This document shows, one piece after another, positions 7,821-15,413 of a DNA stretch of 23,203 nucleotides. Both the position numbers and the translations under genes were made by a program. Within the stretch, counting starts at the first letter, position 1, and the number at the start of each line of letters is the position of its first letter. Source of the DNA: a virus; the IMG/VR virus record IMGVR_UViG_3300017917_000984, positions 1-23,203 of that record, one strand, 5' to 3'. The notes below the pieces were generated by a model. It worked only from the letters and a program-made list of their open reading frames with translations. It did no database searches and was not told the DNA's origin.

Positions 7821-8507
7821 ATGCCAATCAACAGAGCAAAAGTAAGTGAAGTTAGTCAAGAAAAAGTACTTAACCTGATTAATGATCTTGCTTCTAAGGT
7901 GTCATCATCTAATCCAGTTTTCACTACTTCTCCAGTTTTACCAGAATCTGGAATTACTTTTATTGACGGCAGTCAGACAAAAGAAGGGGTTGTTTCTAGA
8001 ACTCCAATTATTAAAAAGACATCTTCTTATACCTTAAGCAGCCTATCAGAACGAGATTGTTTAATTGAAATGAATAGCACTTTGCCAGTAACCCTTACGA
8101 TACCTACTGATCAAGCATTAAACTTTCCGATAGGATCTTCATTAGACATAATTCAAGCTAATTCTGGTGAAGTTACTGTTACATCAAGTCCAATTACGCT
8201 TGGGACATTTGGCTCTGGCGGATCTTCTAGCGGAATTACTCTGGCTCTTGCTACACAAAATCTTAATGTTGAGCCTGGACAGCTAATATCTGGAACTGGA
8301 ATTGCAGCAGGGACATTGGTTGTAAGCTCAGATGGAACAAACATTGTTGTAGATACTCCGTTTACTGGTCAGGTATCTGGAACATTAACTTTTAAGGTTG
8401 GTCTTGTAGCTACTCCAGGATTTAAGCTACGAACCAAGTGGTCATCTGCTACAATATTTAAAAGAGCTGAAAATAGTTGGATTATGTTTGGCGATTTAGA
8501 AGCTTAA
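7821..8507 (+). CDS. Tail fibre/tip-like structural protein
   Basis: A 228-residue protein with a short helical start ('EVSQEKVLNLINDLASKV', about 10-27). The beta domain from about 65 contains 'SSYTLSSLSERDCLIEMNSTLPVTLTIP' and the ending 'PGFKLRTKWSSATIFKRAENSWIMFGDL', a pattern recurrent in phage fibre tips and cell-surface-like phage proteins. Between these a Gly/Ser-rich segment (about 130-195, 'TLGTFGSGGSSSG ... GTLTFK') interrupts the usual short turn, which looks like an inserted beta module. The Shine-Dalgarno sequence AGGAAGGGG is 6-8 bases before the ATG. The gene lies between the 1005-residue protein and the Hint protein, in the same transcript. The role in adsorption is inferred from domain style and position. 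Confidence 0.65.
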   Translation: MPINRAKVSEVSQEKVLNLINDLASKVSSSNPVFTTSPVLPESGITFIDGSQTKEGVVSRTPIIKKTSSYTLSSLSERDCLIEMNSTLPVTLTIPTDQALNFPIGSSLDIIQANSGEVTVTSSPITLGTFGSGGSSSGITLALATQNLNVEPGQLISGTGIAAGTLVVSSDGTNIVVDTPFTGQVSGTLTFKVGLVATPGFKLRTKWSSATIFKRAENSWIMFGDLEA

Positions 8508-8520
8508 AGAAAGAGTATAT

Positions 8521-9855
8521 ATGGCTGTAAGTAAGAGAACTGGCAAAAAGTCTTTAGCGGCAAATGACTTCCTTATTCCTTTGCCACCAGGACCGCCAAC
8601 CGCATCTGATGTTGGAACAAATAGGCCATATGATAATGGATCTGCTGTTGTAGAATTTAGTGCTGTAGATTTAGCTGTTTCTTATAAGGTTTATGCAAAT
8701 GCAACTGGGCAAAGCACTGTGACTGCAACTGGAACCTCCTCTCCAATAATTATTACGGGACTTAAGTCAAATGTTTTATACACCTTTACTGTTACTGGAT
8801 TTAATGATCAGGGTGTAGAAGGTGACCCAAGCGATCCATCTATTGCAACATTAATAACAACTGTTCCAGCCACTCCAGCTGCACCAACAGCAACTTCTCC
8901 AAATGCTGATCAAGATAATGTTTCCTGGACAGCACCAAATAATGGTGGAAAAACTATTTCTGGATATATTTGGACATGCTCTGATGGCAAAACAAACCTT
9001 GCTGGAGGAACTCCAGGAGGTGGACCAACAACTAGCACTTCTATCACTGTATCTCAAGAAGCTGGTACTGCTCAGACATATACTGTGTATGCCATTAATC
9101 CAAATGGAAATTCCGCAACCTCTCCAGCCTCTGCTAGCGTAACCACAACATTTTCTTTTGCACCATTTGGAGCTTTTGGATTTTCACCATTTGGATTTTC
9201 GCCATTTGGATTCTCTCCATTTGGATTCTCACCATTTAGTGCCTTTGGATTCTCTCCATTTGGATTTTCACCGTTTAAAGCTTTTGGATTCTCTCCATTT
9301 GGATTTTCACCGTTTAAGGCTTTTGGGTTTTCTCCTTTTGTATGCATTGCGTCTGATACAAAAATTGCAACAATATCGGAAAGTGGCAAGGTCTTATGGG
9401 TAAAAGCAAAAGACATTGTTGTTGGTGATAAAGTATTTACTCCTAATTGGGACGAATTTCTTGGCGACGATATTGAAAGCCCATATGATTCTATTATTGA
9501 ATATCAAAGTCTTACTAACATGAGAATAGAATCTGGTGAGGTTGTTGCAATAAAGAAAAAGGTTGTTGAAGAAACTGTAGTGTTTAATAACAATATTGAA
9601 AAGAGGTTTTCTTTAACACAGCCAGTCTTAGTGATGAGAGCTGGGCAAGATTTACACTCATGGGTTTTTGCTGGTGACGTTATTGATGGTGATATTGTTT
9701 GGGAATATGATTTTGATACTCAAACCTTTAATAAAACTATTATAGAAAACGTGTCTTTTATTTCTGAAGATGAATATGTCTATGCCTTTGACGTAGAGGA
9801 AATAGATACCTTTATTGCTGGTAATGTTATATGTCACAATAGACTTAAGGTTTAG
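8521..9855 (+). CDS. FN3 - GFSPF repeat - Hint domain surface protein
   Basis: A 444-residue fusion. Two fibronectin type III domains (about 21-112 and 113-210, both with the usual Trp/Tyr core and 'YTFTVTGFN' or 'YTVYAINPNG' strands) are followed by a low-complexity region built on GFSPF (about 214-273). A Hint domain (about 275-440) completes it. The Hint domain has the N-terminal nucleophile Cys275 in 'VCIASDTKI' and ends 'AFDVEEIDTFIAGNVICHN' (His439-Asn440) followed only by RLKV. At the place where Hint block B normally has T-x-x-H, the sequence reads S-L-T-Q (Ser364, Gln367). Hint domains catalyse self-cleavage or splicing. With no Cys/Ser/Thr after Asn440, splicing is not expected; cleavage at Cys275 or at Asn440 remains possible. 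FN3 domains are common on phage tail surfaces, so this is probably an exposed adsorption protein. Confidence 0.75.
   Translation: MAVSKRTGKKSLAANDFLIPLPPGPPTASDVGTNRPYDNGSAVVEFSAVDLAVSYKVYANATGQSTVTATGTSSPIIITGLKSNVLYTFTVTGFNDQGVEGDPSDPSIATLITTVPATPAAPTATSPNADQDNVSWTAPNNGGKTISGYIWTCSDGKTNLAGGTPGGGPTTSTSITVSQEAGTAQTYTVYAINPNGNSATSPASASVTTTFSFAPFGAFGFSPFGFSPFGFSPFGFSPFSAFGFSPFGFSPFKAFGFSPFGFSPFKAFGFSPFVCIASDTKIATISESGKVLWVKAKDIVVGDKVFTPNWDEFLGDDIESPYDSIIEYQSLTNMRIESGEVVAIKKKVVEETVVFNNNIEKRFSLTQPVLVMRAGQDLHSWVFAGDVIDGDIVWEYDFDTQTFNKTIIENVSFISEDEYVYAFDVEEIDTFIAGNVICHNRLKV
9160..9339 (+). repeat. Coding tandem repeat, 15-bp (GFSPF) unit
   Basis: About 180 bases encode back-to-back GFSPF pentapeptides, with interspersed GAF, SAF and KAF spacers. 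Two adjacent 39-bp units (9247-9285 and 9286-9324) differ at only one base, marking a recent duplication or replication slippage. The repeat joins the FN3 domains to the Hint domain. Confidence 0.9.
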
Positions 9856-9881
9856 ACTTTTTATTTCAAATATGGTATGAT
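9853..9881 (+). promoter_or_regulatory. Promoter of the oxygenase operon
   Basis: -35-like TAGACT (9853-9858, overlapping the Hint gene's stop codon), a 17-base spacer, then TGG and TATGAT (9876-9881). The ATG at 9903 is 21 bases downstream, behind a purine-rich Shine-Dalgarno region (AAAGAAAG), so this mRNA has a leader. It should drive the genes from 9903 to 11932. Confidence 0.6.
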
Positions 9882-9902
9882 AGATAAAAAGAAAGAAGTC
9901 GA

Positions 9903-10562
9903 ATGATAACTGATCAACTACCACAAAGCGTAAGCCAATCACCACAACCACACAAATTTTTTGAAAGATATCTAGATAATGATTTGAATAGTCTCTCTAA
10001 AGAGTTAAGGATTAGATATGATAGGATTCAAAAAGCAGAAATACTTGGCGTAACTCCACTAACAGATTATGAGTCTTGGGCAGAATCAAATAGCGTCTCT
10101 ACAATGAAGTGGAGACAATACAATGTTTTTCAATTTCACATTCCAGAAATCTATAATTTATATATTGCTGTTAAAGAAATGGCACAAGAGGCTTGTGAAT
10201 ATTATGGCCTAGATTTTGCAAAACAGAGATATATGATGCAGGGATGGTTTAATATTAATAGCACAAGTAAGGGTGGAAAGTTAGATTGGCATGATCACGG
10301 ACCAACTGGTGCACCACTGTTTCATGGCTATTATTGTGTAAATGCCGAACCATCAATTACAAATTATGTTGTTTTTAATCAATCAGTCGAAAATATAAAC
10401 AAAAACAATCGGGCAATCCTCTCTGAAATGGGACATCCCCATGCAATGGGTGACTGGGAATGGGATGGAGATAGGATTACTATTGCCTATGACCTTATTC
10501 CATTAGATCAAGTTGTTAATTTTGGAATGGAAAATGAGCAGCATTGGATACCTATAAATTGA
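9903..10562 (+). CDS. 2OG-Fe(II) oxygenase-like protein, paralogue 1
   Basis: A 219-residue protein of the putative 2-oxoglutarate/Fe(II) oxygenase type common in aquatic phages. The candidate iron-binding motif is His130-Asp131-His132 in 'LDWHDHGPTGAP', followed by the strand 'HGYYCVNAEPSI'. The distal histidine is His178 or His180 in 'MGHPHAMGDW', and Arg191 in 'DRITIAYD' is the likely 2-oxoglutarate carboxylate anchor. Such enzymes hydroxylate protein side chains, nucleobases or small molecules; the substrate here is unknown. The next gene is a clear paralogue (shared 'KFFERYLDN', 'EACEYYG', 'FHGYYCVNAEPSIT', 'GHPH' and 'RITIAYD'). The start ATG is preceded by a purine-rich ribosome site and its own promoter. 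The reading frames overlap by 19 bases. Confidence 0.75.
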   Translation: MITDQLPQSVSQSPQPHKFFERYLDNDLNSLSKELRIRYDRIQKAEILGVTPLTDYESWAESNSVSTMKWRQYNVFQFHIPEIYNLYIAVKEMAQEACEYYGLDFAKQRYMMQGWFNINSTSKGGKLDWHDHGPTGAPLFHGYYCVNAEPSITNYVVFNQSVENINKNNRAILSEMGHPHAMGDWEWDGDRITIAYDLIPLDQVVNFGMENEQHWIPIN

Positions 10563-11197
10563 AAACCCCAAAGCCGCCACAAAAATTTTTTGAAAGATAT
10601 TTAGATAACAATCTAGATGAATTATTTAATTATCTACAAGAAAAGCAACAGGACATTTTGGCTGGAAAAATAGCTGGTATCCCATTAGACAAAATTAAAG
10701 ATTACGACATATACAATGGACCGTCTACTCAGCTTGGAACATATTATAATATTTTTGATTTTGATAATGAAGCAATTCAGAAGCTAAAGAATGCACTAAA
10801 ATCTGCAACCCAGGAAGCCTGTGAGTACTATGGCATTGATTTTGAGTCAAAAAATTATCATATTCATGGTTGGTTTAACTTAGACTATCAATCTCCAGAA
10901 AACAAAGAAGAAGGAGTGTCACCATTAAAACATTCTGAGCATTATCATGATCACATGGGCGGAGAGGGCGCACCCACCTTTCATGGGTATTACTGCGTAA
11001 ATGCTGAACCATCTATTACATACTATAAGATAGATAGAATTGTTGATTTTGAAAATATTAATAAAAATAATCGAGCAGTTATATCTGAAACTGGACATCC
11101 TCATGGAAGAGATGATTGGTATTCGGAAAAGCCAAGAATAACTATTGCATATGATATATCTCCAGTTGGGTTTGGGTCATTATGGCAAAAGTTATAA
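10544..11197 (+). CDS. 2OG-Fe(II) oxygenase-like protein, paralogue 2
   Basis: A 217-residue tandem paralogue of the preceding protein. The candidate metal site is His135-Asp136-His137 in 'HYHDHMGGEGAP', with a distal His185 or His187 in 'GHPHGRDDW' and an Arg in 'PRITIAYD'. Relative to paralogue 1 it carries an insertion of about a dozen residues before the HDH motif ('SPENKEEGVSPLKHSEH'). The start is uncertain: TTG at 10544 gives the longest product, and a second in-frame TTG at 10559 overlaps the upstream stop as TTGA and would remove only five residues. Neither has a strong Shine-Dalgarno sequence, so translation probably depends on coupling to the upstream gene. The tandem arrangement points to duplication followed by divergence, possibly for two related substrates or a heterodimer. 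Confidence 0.75.
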   Translation: MDTYKLKTPKPPQKFFERYLDNNLDELFNYLQEKQQDILAGKIAGIPLDKIKDYDIYNGPSTQLGTYYNIFDFDNEAIQKLKNALKSATQEACEYYGIDFESKNYHIHGWFNLDYQSPENKEEGVSPLKHSEHYHDHMGGEGAPTFHGYYCVNAEPSITYYKIDRIVDFENINKNNRAVISETGHPHGRDDWYSEKPRITIAYDISPVGFGSLWQKL

Positions 11198-11331
11198 ATA
11201 AGCTCAGGTGTGTTATTTTTGGGCATCAAATTTTAACACAATCTTGTCCAGTAACTGGAAGCAGGCTAGAATCTTGCACAAGATGTGGCTTAGGAAATCT
11301 TCCACATAATAAAGAAATGAGGTTCATTTAA
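11182..11331 (+). CDS. 49-residue zinc-ribbon-like protein
   Basis: A short open frame that overlaps the end of the preceding gene by 16 bases and ends one base before the next ATG, filling exactly the space between the two oxygenase-like genes. The protein has Cys10-x4-His15 ('RCVIFGHQ') and Cys32-x2-Cys35 ('SCTRCG'), with an additional Cys22. The 'RCxxFGH ... CxRCG' arrangement is typical of very small zinc-binding proteins found in many actinobacterial phages and their hosts. It would bind one zinc ion; the function of these proteins is unknown. Coding status is supported by the motif, the tight packing and the reading-frame fit. The Shine-Dalgarno sequence is poor (GGG at 11175-11177), consistent with translational coupling. 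Confidence 0.75.
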   Translation: MAKVINKLRCVIFGHQILTQSCPVTGSRLESCTRCGLGNLPHNKEMRFI

Positions 11332-11332
11332 T

Positions 11333-11932
11333 ATGATTCATATTATTAAAAATTTTATATCAAAAGAAGATGTATCGATAATTAAAGAATATATTGAAAC
11401 AATTAAGTTTAACACTAAAGAAGATCATGTTCCTTTGCACGATAATTTGTTTGAAGTAAATGGCGTTGTTTTTGATTTACATACTCGTGGAGAAATGCCA
11501 AATCATATACTTAGTATATTTTCTAAATATTCTGAAGGATTTTATAAGGCAGTTCAGGAGATTGAAAGCATAAATTATCATCCACCAATGTTCTCTAAAC
11601 ATTATATAGCAAGATATAGAACTGGAGTCTCTGTTGGACCACACTTTGACCCAGATAAACCAGAAGGAACCTATAAGTCTTATATTTACTGGAATGATGA
11701 TTTTTCTGGCGGAGCACTAAATTTCCCAGAACTTAAAGAAACGTTTACGCCACAACCAGGAGACCTTGTTTTCTTTATTGAAAATGAAGAAAATCGTTAT
11801 GAGGTTACAAGAGTTGAGTCTGGCATTCTGTATATGTCAGAAGCCTGGATGGGCAAGGTTGGCAAGGCCTGGATGCCAAATGTTAACTATGAAGAAACTA
11901 ATTGGGATGATTGGGAAATAAAGGGCTTTTAG
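11333..11932 (+). CDS. Prolyl-4-hydroxylase-fold protein with degenerate active site
   Basis: A 199-residue protein of the prolyl 4-hydroxylase / 2OG-Fe(II) oxygenase superfamily. The double-stranded beta-helix is recognisable: His104-x-Asp106 in 'GPHFDPD', 'YIYWNDDFSGGALNFPE' and 'FTPQPGDLVFF'. In active members the next part reads roughly H-x-V-x-x-V-x-x-G-x-R. Here it reads 'NRYEVTRVESGILYMSEAW', so the distal iron ligand His is Tyr156 and the 2-oxoglutarate anchor Arg/Lys is Leu166. Two of four key residues are thus replaced, suggesting a non-catalytic or altered-cofactor protein. It closes the oxygenase operon, one base after the zinc-ribbon gene. GAGG (11319-11322) lies ten bases before the ATG. 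A scaffold, decoy or substrate-binding role is possible. Confidence 0.75.
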   Translation: MIHIIKNFISKEDVSIIKEYIETIKFNTKEDHVPLHDNLFEVNGVVFDLHTRGEMPNHILSIFSKYSEGFYKAVQEIESINYHPPMFSKHYIARYRTGVSVGPHFDPDKPEGTYKSYIYWNDDFSGGALNFPELKETFTPQPGDLVFFIENEENRYEVTRVESGILYMSEAWMGKVGKAWMPNVNYEETNWDDWEIKGF

Positions 11933-11943
11933 TTATGTTAGTG

Positions 11944-11952
11944 TGATAAAAT
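11944..11952 (+). promoter_or_regulatory. Extended -10 promoter of the LamG tail gene (leaderless)
   Basis: TGA followed by TAAAAT (11947-11952) ends six bases before the ATG at 11959, with no Shine-Dalgarno sequence. Same arrangement as at 640 and 1379. Confidence 0.6.
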
Positions 11953-11958
11953 AGACTT

Positions 11959-14900
11959 ATGTCAATCCCATCTAATCTTTATGCAGAAAAAATTTTTAGC
12001 GAACACCCAATTGCAATGTGGGCATTAGATGATAATCTAGACTACTTATCCCTAATCTCTAATAATAAAAGAAACATATATCTTCCATCTTCAAATCCAG
12101 ATTCTTGGACGATTTTAAATGGAACTGCAACACAGAATACGCTAATTACCAATGAGCCACTGCCACAAACTTCGACTTCAACTATTGAACCAATTCCATC
12201 AATATCAAAAACTAATCAAATTACGCTAACCAGCTCTGAAATAATTAGCCCACTTTTTATGTCAGCAGATCTCGAAACATTTTCTATTGGGGCATATATC
12301 TATGCCGCAAACCCATTCTCCTTATCTTATGAAATTGGCTATACTTATGACGGGCTTGATAATCCAGTTTTTAGAAAGTTTGATTCAAAAATAAATAATA
12401 GATGGATTTTAGTTTCTGAAACTTTTACTGTTCCTCAAACAATTAATCCTATTAAGATTGTTTTGAGAATTACTCATTTAAACGTGGGTGGTAGTTCAAG
12501 TGACTATCAATTTTATATTAATGGAATTAATATTGGTCAATGGTCAGAAGAATTTTTAGCTACATCTGTAGGAGTTTCTGGATCTTCACTAGCAATAGAT
12601 GCACCATTTACATCTCAGACAATAGAGGCAAAGTCTTATGGTCTGCAAGAACTTAATGGCTATTACTTTATTAATGACAATAAATTATTATGTAAAAATG
12701 CTGGGGTACCTATAGTTTATGGGTCATCTAATGTAACTAGAATATTTCCAAATAATGATAATCCTTCACTAATTATTCCTGGTCAAGGATTTTTAAATGA
12801 TTCTGGTAGGTATAGAGATTATACTGTAGAAATGTGGGCTAGAATAGACTCTAGATCTACAGAGCCATTTAGAATATTTGGTCCTATTGGATCTGCTGAT
12901 GGAATTTATGTCGATGGCCCATTTATAAAAATTAAAGTCGGTGATCAAACAGGGGCACATCCAATATCAGAATGGTTTAGACCAATGCTATTAGACTTTA
13001 AGGTTTCAGAAAATTCTGCCTCCTTATTGATTAATGGCGAAGAAGTTATTTCTGTTGCATATTCTACAGAAAATATTTCATTACCACCAGAAAAAATAAT
13101 GTACAGCTCTCAGGAAGTAAGCAATGACTGGCTTGGGTTTTATGCATCTAATAGTGTGCCATTTTTAGATATTGATTGTGTTGCAATATATTCATACCTA
13201 GTTCCTGCAATTATGGCAAAAAGACGTTTTGCATATGGTCAGGCAGTAGAGTTTCCAGAAAGTGCAAATAGTGCCTATGGAGCAACCTCCGTATTAATCG
13301 ACTATTCTTTTGCAGACTATACTAGCAACTATAGCTATCCAGATATTGGAAGATGGAATCAAGGTATAGTAGAGAACCTGGTGGTTAAAGATGAATCTTT
13401 ATCAGTTCCAGAGTATAGCTTGCCAAATGTTATATTTGATGATGCTACTGATCTTAAATCTTGGTATGAAGATTTATATGAATTGCAAGACGAAGATCCA
13501 TTCTTTAGTTTTACTGGAAAAGATGGGTATATTCTTTTTGACAACTTGAGCATTTTAAAAGAAGACCTAAAGGCATTTTGGGGAATATTTTATGCGACAT
13601 CTATTTTGGAATCTACTCAAATATTGTTTAAAATACAAAATAAAAATAGCCTAGATTATTTAGAGGCATCTATTATTGGCGGAACATTACAATATAAGTT
13701 GGTAACAAGTGGCGAAGAGCAAATAATCTACTCATCATCTAACATTACAGCAAACAAGGAGATTGTTGCTGGGATAGACATTGATAAATTTTCAGAAAGC
13801 TTTGGTGCGGCAGCTTCTTCATTTTTTGGCAATAAGAATAATCTATCTCTTTTTATTGGCGGAGATCGAACCTTTTCAAAAACCTTTACTCAAAAAATAA
13901 ATAGGTTTGGTTTTTCATCAAAATATAATTTAGAAAAAATTTCACAACTTTTTGATTCCTCTGGCATATTAGCATATTACAATGGTGTAAGCATTCCAGA
14001 AGATTATCCAATTGAATTCATTCAGAGTTTTGTTGGAAGCTATACCCTAATTCCAAAAGTATCTTTTGGCACCATAAAGATGGATATTGCCATTAGTTCC
14101 TACTGGGAAGACTACTTACCACTAACATACTTTGCCCAATATGTTTCAGACGTCTTTGATAAAAAATATTATGACGTTGATTTTATTCAATTTAATATTG
14201 ACTATCCTGCCCTTGAGATTTTTAATCAAAATACCTATAACACCTCTAATAATCTTATAAAGTCTTATGTATCATTTCAATATCTAAAAAATCAGCCATC
14301 TTCACAGGACTCTTATTTTGTAAAAGTTCCTGCTCCAAAAAATAGCGTTATTAGTCCAGGATCAGAATGGCCTAATACAAAGTATGAGGTTACAGATGGC
14401 ACCATAATTTATCCTCCTAAAAATATTAGGTTGGCAGACATATCAATAGTTACGCATTTAGAGTGGGCTGTAGATGGCATTATAGACAATCCATTAGTAG
14501 TTAAAAAAATGCAATATGCCTCACAGGCATTTAATGAGAGAACATCAAATCCAGTTCAAACTAGATTTGGTACATCAGTTTTTCCGTATTTAAAATATGG
14601 ATCATACTTTGATTATAAGTCAAAAAATCCATTTAGAATTTATAAAGGAAGCACTCCATATTTATATTTAACTAAAAATACTGGAATAGAAAAAGTTGGA
14701 GATTATGATGATCTAGTTAATAGGGGACTATCAATACCCATTAACCAGAACATTGCAGAAAAGTATAAAATCATTGCCATTCAATCTTTTATTAGATATG
14801 GAAAAGACACTTTTCCGCAAGATCCAGAGCAAATTTTTGAGATAGAAAGCAAAGATACCTATATCAAGTTCTTTATTGTTGCAAATGATATTTCTGGTAA

Positions 14901-15411
14901 AAGGGCAAGAATTTATGGAATTAACGCAAAAACTGGGACATTTGAGAATGGAATTGCCTTTTATTGGAATGGTAAAATAGTTCGTGAACCAGTCATAACT
15001 CTGAATGACTGGGGTGTCTTGGGGATATCCTTTGCTAATGTACTAGACTTTGATTCGTATGTTGGTGGGTTTAGAGTTACTGGATCAGTTTTATTTAACA
15101 ACCTTTCGCAATACCAATCAACCAATCTTCAAGAAATTCAAAGGCAGACCCTAAGATCTTGGTTTACTGCTAAATACGATGGCATTGACCCATATGACTG
15201 GGATTTTTGGAGTGATGACTATACGTGGAATGGACTTTTAGTATTTTCAGAATCATCGTTCTTTGGTGTTAATCCATCAGATATTTATAAGATTTACACT
15301 GGCACTAACAAAATAATTATTGACGATGATGTTCCGCTCAAGATAAATAGCTATGAATATCGTAAATATCAGAATATTTCTTGGGGAAATAAGATTATTC
15401 CTGCTGTATAA
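11959..15411 (+). CDS. Large LamG-type minor tail protein
   Basis: The 1150-residue product is the largest in the window. The N-terminus ('LYAEKIFSEHPIAMWALDD', about 7-25) is of a type seen in minor tail proteins of actinobacterial phages. Two concanavalin-like/LamG regions can be proposed: one at about 95-220 (beta-rich, ending 'YQFYINGINIGQW') and a clearer one at about 285-425, with 'YTVEMWARID', 'ASLLINGEEV' and 'LDIDCVAIYSYLVP'. The remaining 700 residues are aromatic-rich and beta-rich without a motif I can name. LamG folds bind glycans or proteins, so an adsorption role on the tail is likely. The gene is leaderless and lies between the oxygenase operon and the head module. Its size is normal for such proteins; no truncation is visible. 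Confidence 0.7.
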   Translation: MSIPSNLYAEKIFSEHPIAMWALDDNLDYLSLISNNKRNIYLPSSNPDSWTILNGTATQNTLITNEPLPQTSTSTIEPIPSISKTNQITLTSSEIISPLFMSADLETFSIGAYIYAANPFSLSYEIGYTYDGLDNPVFRKFDSKINNRWILVSETFTVPQTINPIKIVLRITHLNVGGSSSDYQFYINGINIGQWSEEFLATSVGVSGSSLAIDAPFTSQTIEAKSYGLQELNGYYFINDNKLLCKNAGVPIVYGSSNVTRIFPNNDNPSLIIPGQGFLNDSGRYRDYTVEMWARIDSRSTEPFRIFGPIGSADGIYVDGPFIKIKVGDQTGAHPISEWFRPMLLDFKVSENSASLLINGEEVISVAYSTENISLPPEKIMYSSQEVSNDWLGFYASNSVPFLDIDCVAIYSYLVPAIMAKRRFAYGQAVEFPESANSAYGATSVLIDYSFADYTSNYSYPDIGRWNQGIVENLVVKDESLSVPEYSLPNVIFDDATDLKSWYEDLYELQDEDPFFSFTGKDGYILFDNLSILKEDLKAFWGIFYATSILESTQILFKIQNKNSLDYLEASIIGGTLQYKLVTSGEEQIIYSSSNITANKEIVAGIDIDKFSESFGAAASSFFGNKNNLSLFIGGDRTFSKTFTQKINRFGFSSKYNLEKISQLFDSSGILAYYNGVSIPEDYPIEFIQSFVGSYTLIPKVSFGTIKMDIAISSYWEDYLPLTYFAQYVSDVFDKKYYDVDFIQFNIDYPALEIFNQNTYNTSNNLIKSYVSFQYLKNQPSSQDSYFVKVPAPKNSVISPGSEWPNTKYEVTDGTIIYPPKNIRLADISIVTHLEWAVDGIIDNPLVVKKMQYASQAFNERTSNPVQTRFGTSVFPYLKYGSYFDYKSKNPFRIYKGSTPYLYLTKNTGIEKVGDYDDLVNRGLSIPINQNIAEKYKIIAIQSFIRYGKDTFPQDPEQIFEIESKDTYIKFFIVANDISGKRARIYGINAKTGTFENGIAFYWNGKIVREPVITLNDWGVLGISFANVLDFDSYVGGFRVTGSVLFNNLSQYQSTNLQEIQRQTLRSWFTAKYDGIDPYDWDFWSDDYTWNGLLVFSESSFFGVNPSDIYKIYTGTNKIIIDDDVPLKINSYEYRKYQNISWGNKIIPAV

Positions 15412-15413
15412 TA

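Noticed and set aside
9160-9339. CRISPR-like or non-coding repeat array
   Set aside because: Units are contiguous, without unique spacers, and keep the reading frame of a protein; it is a coding repeat.
9072-9416. Frames in other phases and on the minus strand across the GFSPF repeat
   Set aside because: Repeats stay open in several frames because the 15-bp unit contains no stop codon; only the frame continuing from FN3 into the Hint domain makes domain sense.
8521-9855. True splicing intein
   Set aside because: Only four residues follow the terminal Asn and the +1 residue is Arg, so there is no C-terminal extein or acceptor nucleophile; no homing endonuclease domain is present.
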